A stretch of 64,000 bases of DNA, from positions 72,657 through 136,656 of the forward strand of contig PLZS01000115.1 in NCBI GenBank assembly GCA_003153555.1. Direction: 5' to 3'. This DNA comes from Candidatus Melainabacteria bacterium. GTDB lineage: Bacteria > Cyanobacteriota > Vampirovibrionia > Obscuribacterales > Obscuribacteraceae. The notes below the pieces were generated by a model. It ran no database searches and was not told the origin of the DNA. It saw only the letters and a program-made list of their open reading frames with translations. Shown piece after piece: positions 61,573 to 64,000 of the stretch. Within the stretch, counting starts at the first letter, position 1; the number at the start of each line of letters is the position of its first letter. The translations under genes and the position numbers were made by a program.

Positions 61573-64000
61573 TTAGCCGTGAATCGTGTCGTGAATCGCT
61601 TCTAGCAGTCCGTCGATTTTGTCGATATCATTATTATTCAAGAATACTGCCAGGATGCCTACATCTACATCAGTTAGAACAGTTGTTTTTGCGTCGGTAA
61701 CCAAAACCATTTGACGGAGCTTTCCGATTTCTAGTTTCTTAGTTGCCAAATTACTTGTGCTGAGACAGGCTACTGAAAGCACTCCAAGCGTATCCTTATC
61801 CATTCCGGGACCAGCCGTTGACGCAATCACAAGTCCATCGTGACCAACGATTACGCTGCCATCTACGCCTGCGTAAGAATCAATTTTGCTCAGCAGTGCT
61901 TTGATACCTTCGCCTCTGGCAGCGGAGATCACTCTGGCGGTCGTTAAGCCACTACCTATAGTACCGCTCTCGCCAGCCTTGATTATGTTTTCAACGGCTT
62001 GAACTTCGATCAATAGCTTGCCGATCGTCTTCATCGTGCCGGCTGTTTCGGAAGCAAAATCAGTTGTGCCCTGCTTGCTCGAGAGACGTCCAAATTCTTT
62101 TAATTCTTTGGCTGTCTTTTTGGTCGCGTCAGACTCTTTGACTTTCGCTGCTGCCGCTTCATCTTCGGCAGTTGCGGCTGCTCTTTCAGCTGCAGCTGTT
62201 GCTTCGTCTTCGGCAGTTGCGGCTGCTTTTTCAGCTGCTTCTTCTTCTTCCTCAGAAGAAGCTACCAATTCTGCAGTTTTTGCCGCTTCTTTGGATGAAT
62301 CTGCAAAAAGATCGTTTACTACATCGCCAGAACCTGATGATTCCACCGCCGCCGATGATTCTTCAGCTTGTGATTCCCTGATGCTTTTCTCTTCGGCTGG
62401 TTTTGATTTTTCTTCTTGTCCGGACTCCAAGCTCTCAAGCAAGTCCATAACCTTAGTAGCAACTCCGCTACCATTAGCTGGTTCTTTGGAAGCAGGTGGT
62501 TCAAAAGTTTCTGCTGGTGTCTCTGGTGGTGCAAAGGATTCTGTCTCATTTTTTTTCGTGTCCGGTGCAAGACCGCCTTCAGACGAGGCTAGGTTGTTTA
62601 AGAGCCCTTCAACAGTTGACTGAAGACTTGGCATCGCTTGCAAGGTTTCATTGAACTTGCCAGGTTTAATGTTTTCGATATCGCGCTTGTTCTTCTCTTC
62701 GCGGGAAAGTTCGCCCTCGGTTTCTGAAGGAGGTGCAAATGAAATTTCTTCCTGGCTCTGGCTTCTTTCTCTCAGGGTGTTTTCTGGAGTAATCGCGGGA
62801 TGATCTCCGGTCACATCTGCGGCGCGAACGCGGGCTAGCGTCTCGTGAGTGACGCTGCGTTGGGCTTCAGAAGGAGCTAGACTTGAGAAAATATCATCGA
62901 GTTCTCTATCCAGTCCTGATTCTTCAAGCAAGGCGCTGTCGTTTGCAGCTTCAGGCTCAGGCACCGAGACCACTTTGGGTTCTTCTTTCGGCGCTGGCTT
63001 CTTTTCCTCAACAACTGGTTTCGCTTCAGTTGGTGGCTTTGCTTCAACTGCTTTAACTTCTAGGGGTTTAGCCTCAACCGGTTTAGCTTCAACTGCTTTA
63101 CTTTGTTCGACAGAGGCAGGTTTCGAAGGTGATTTGGCGGCTGGAGAAACTTCCTTCTGAGCTTCGGCAGGCACCAAATTCGAGAAGATGTCGTCGAGCT
63201 CCTGGTCGATCTTGCTTTCGAAAATCCCTTCCTTTTCAGCTTCGGCAGGTTCTGGCTCCGGCGCTAATGAGGTCACATGGCCAATCGATTCTTCCGGAGC
63301 TAACGACTCATTTGACTCGCTTTCCTCACCTTCTCTTAGTGGATCGGGTTGAGCATATGACTCAAGCTGACCGCTTGTCGGCTGAACAACCTTTTGCGCT
63401 TCGGCTGGTACCAGGCTGGAGAAAATGTCATCAATTTCTTTGTCTAGCCCGGTTTCAAAAAGTCCATCAGATTTAACCGATTCAACTTCAGCTTTAACTG
63501 GTTCTGCTTTCGGCGGTTCGATCTTGACTGGTTCTTTGACTGGCTCTGCTTTTACGACTGGCTTTGGCTGCTCGACTTCCGCTTTCGGTGCGACTTTAGG
63601 AGACGAAGTTGGCGTGGGCGATTTAGGAACTGGCGTCGGTGACGGCTTACTCGTCACAGGCTGAGCCGGTGTAGCTGGCTTACTCGTGCCGCCTGAGTCA
63701 GTCTTAGGTTGCGTCACCGCCGGTGGAGTCGGAGTGACCGGCTGAGGCTTAACTGGCGTAGCCGGTGTGGGAGCTGTTTGAGCACCACCTGTAGTTACGG
63801 GCGTCGATGTTTTGGCGGCAGGGCTGGATGAGGCAGAGGGCGGATCTTTCTTCGCAACATCCAACGAGTCAAGCATAGATGAGAGACTTGGCGCTTGCTC
63901 CGGTCCTTTCTTAGAAGCGCCTGAATTCGATTCAAATTGCTTGGGCGTAGATGGTTTGGAAACAGCCTGCGCTGGTTGAGGAATTGCTGGCTCTGCCACC
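61573..64000 (-). CDS. Roadblock/LC7-domain protein with repeated acidic motif, 5' end outside window
   Basis: At least 809 codons are visible; the frame runs open to the window edge, so the true start lies beyond it. The N-terminal part is Pro/Thr/Lys/Glu-rich and probably disordered. A motif of about 28 residues occurs three times: FETGLDKEIDDIFSSLVP, FESKIDQELDDIFSNLVP and LEESGLDRELDDIFSSLAP, each followed by AEAQ or SEAQ. An Ala/Glu coiled stretch (about 570-640) precedes a C-terminal Roadblock/LC7 domain (about 690-800) with SYAGVDGSVIVGHDGLVIAS and LVTDAKTTVLTDVDVGIL. Roadblock proteins work with small GTPases or polarity and motility modules in bacteria; no such GTPase lies beside it here. 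It is upstream of the ABC operon on the same strand. Confidence 0.82.
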   Translation of the reverse strand, partial: VAEPAIPQPAQAVSKPSTPKQFESNSGASKKGPEQAPSLSSMLDSLDVAKKDPPSASSSPAAKTSTPVTTGGAQTAPTPATPVKPQPVTPTPPAVTQPKTDSGGTSKPATPAQPVTSKPSPTPVPKSPTPTSSPKVAPKAEVEQPKPVVKAEPVKEPVKIEPPKAEPVKAEVESVKSDGLFETGLDKEIDDIFSSLVPAEAQKVVQPTSGQLESYAQPDPLREGEESESNESLAPEESIGHVTSLAPEPEPAEAEKEGIFESKIDQELDDIFSNLVPAEAQKEVSPAAKSPSKPASVEQSKAVEAKPVEAKPLEVKAVEAKPPTEAKPVVEEKKPAPKEEPKVVSVPEPEAANDSALLEESGLDRELDDIFSSLAPSEAQRSVTHETLARVRAADVTGDHPAITPENTLRERSQSQEEISFAPPSETEGELSREEKNKRDIENIKPGKFNETLQAMPSLQSTVEGLLNNLASSEGGLAPDTKKNETESFAPPETPAETFEPPASKEPANGSGVATKVMDLLESLESGQEEKSKPAEEKSIRESQAEESSAAVESSGSGDVVNDLFADSSKEAAKTAELVASSEEEEEAAEKAAATAEDEATAAAERAAATAEDEAAAAKVKESDATKKTAKELKEFGRLSSKQGTTDFASETAGTMKTIGKLLIEVQAVENIIKAGESGTIGSGLTTARVISAARGEGIKALLSKIDSYAGVDGSVIVGHDGLVIASTAGPGMDKDTLGVLSVACLSTSNLATKKLEIGKLRQMVLVTDAKTTVLTDVDVGILAVFLNNNDIDKIDGLLEAIHDTIHG

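Noticed and set aside
62018..62623. 201-codon open frame antisense to the Roadblock protein gene
   Set aside because: Its Ser/Ala/Val-rich sequence mirrors the Glu/Ala/Ser-rich coding strand; the Roadblock frame is supported by domain motifs and a triple repeat.
1..64000. Prophage, IS element or CRISPR array anywhere in the window
   Set aside because: No transposase, integrase, phage structural gene, cas gene or regularly spaced repeat was seen.

Overview
The window looks like a chromosomal segment of a free-living, Gram-negative-type bacterium with moderate GC. Signs of an outer envelope are an RND tripartite pump, lipoproteins, a DsbD-like reductase and many signal peptides. The gene mix (a PUFA-synthase-like lipid megasynthase, Hanks-type Ser/Thr kinase with zinc ribbon and repeats, Roadblock/LC7 protein, secreted TPR proteins, reductive pyrimidine catabolism) reminds me of the non-photosynthetic relatives of cyanobacteria (Melainabacteria/Vampirovibrionia, Obscuribacterales-like). 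That placement is an inference from memory, not a search result. No rRNA, CRISPR array, prophage, insertion sequence or replication origin was seen; one tRNA-Lys is present.

Layout. 1-1.9 kb: lipoyl synthase and a small secreted Asn/Gly-rich protein. 1.9-18.9 kb: a lipid island on the minus strand, made of a GT21-like glycosyltransferase and two giant overlapping megasynthase genes (NPD-NPD-KS-AT-ACP-KR-DH, then KS-AT-DH-PPTase), with a divergent GH3-type acyl-adenylate enzyme. Together these supply nearly every activity needed to build, reduce, activate and glycosylate an unusual acyl chain. 19.3-25.3 kb (minus): proline dehydrogenase, two secreted proteins, and an overlapping LRR/ogt/alkA-type alkylation-repair trio. 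25.6-27.4 kb: a small unknown gene, a thioredoxin-like gene interrupted by an in-frame TGA exactly where the redox cysteine should be, and tRNA-Lys. 27.5-30.5 kb (minus): MBOAT plus SGNH pair for polymer O-acylation. 30.8-36.1 kb (plus): aminotransferase, beta-ureidopropionase-like amidohydrolase, PreT and PreA, a reductive pyrimidine degradation operon without its dihydropyrimidinase. 36-39 kb: small unknown, divergent shikimate-dehydrogenase-like protein, TPR protein, nucleotidyltransferase. 39.3-44.6 kb (plus): tetR / membrane fusion protein / RND pump operon with a perfect 8+2+8 operator at the promoter. 44.7-49.5 kb: secreted protein convergently overlapping a large receptor kinase, and two membrane proteins. 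49.6-54.6 kb (minus): tandem paralogous GT-C-like membrane proteins. 54.8-58.9 kb: GH1 beta-glucosidase, DsbD-like reductase, Bcp peroxiredoxin. 59-61.5 kb (minus): polar amino-acid ABC transporter. 61.6-64 kb: 5'-truncated Roadblock/LC7 protein with three copies of a LDxELDDIFS-type motif.

Most noteworthy are the self-contained lipid megasynthase island, the possible selenoprotein (or fresh nonsense mutation) at 26.6 kb, the fusion of stress-repair genes with an LRR-DUF4240 protein, and several short structured intergenic elements (two copies of a GCCGGCA/TGCCGGC palindrome, two convergent-junction inverted repeats with the same GAAATGGA arms, a 13-bp stem before the ABC operon). All assignments come from reading motifs by eye; no homology search was possible.
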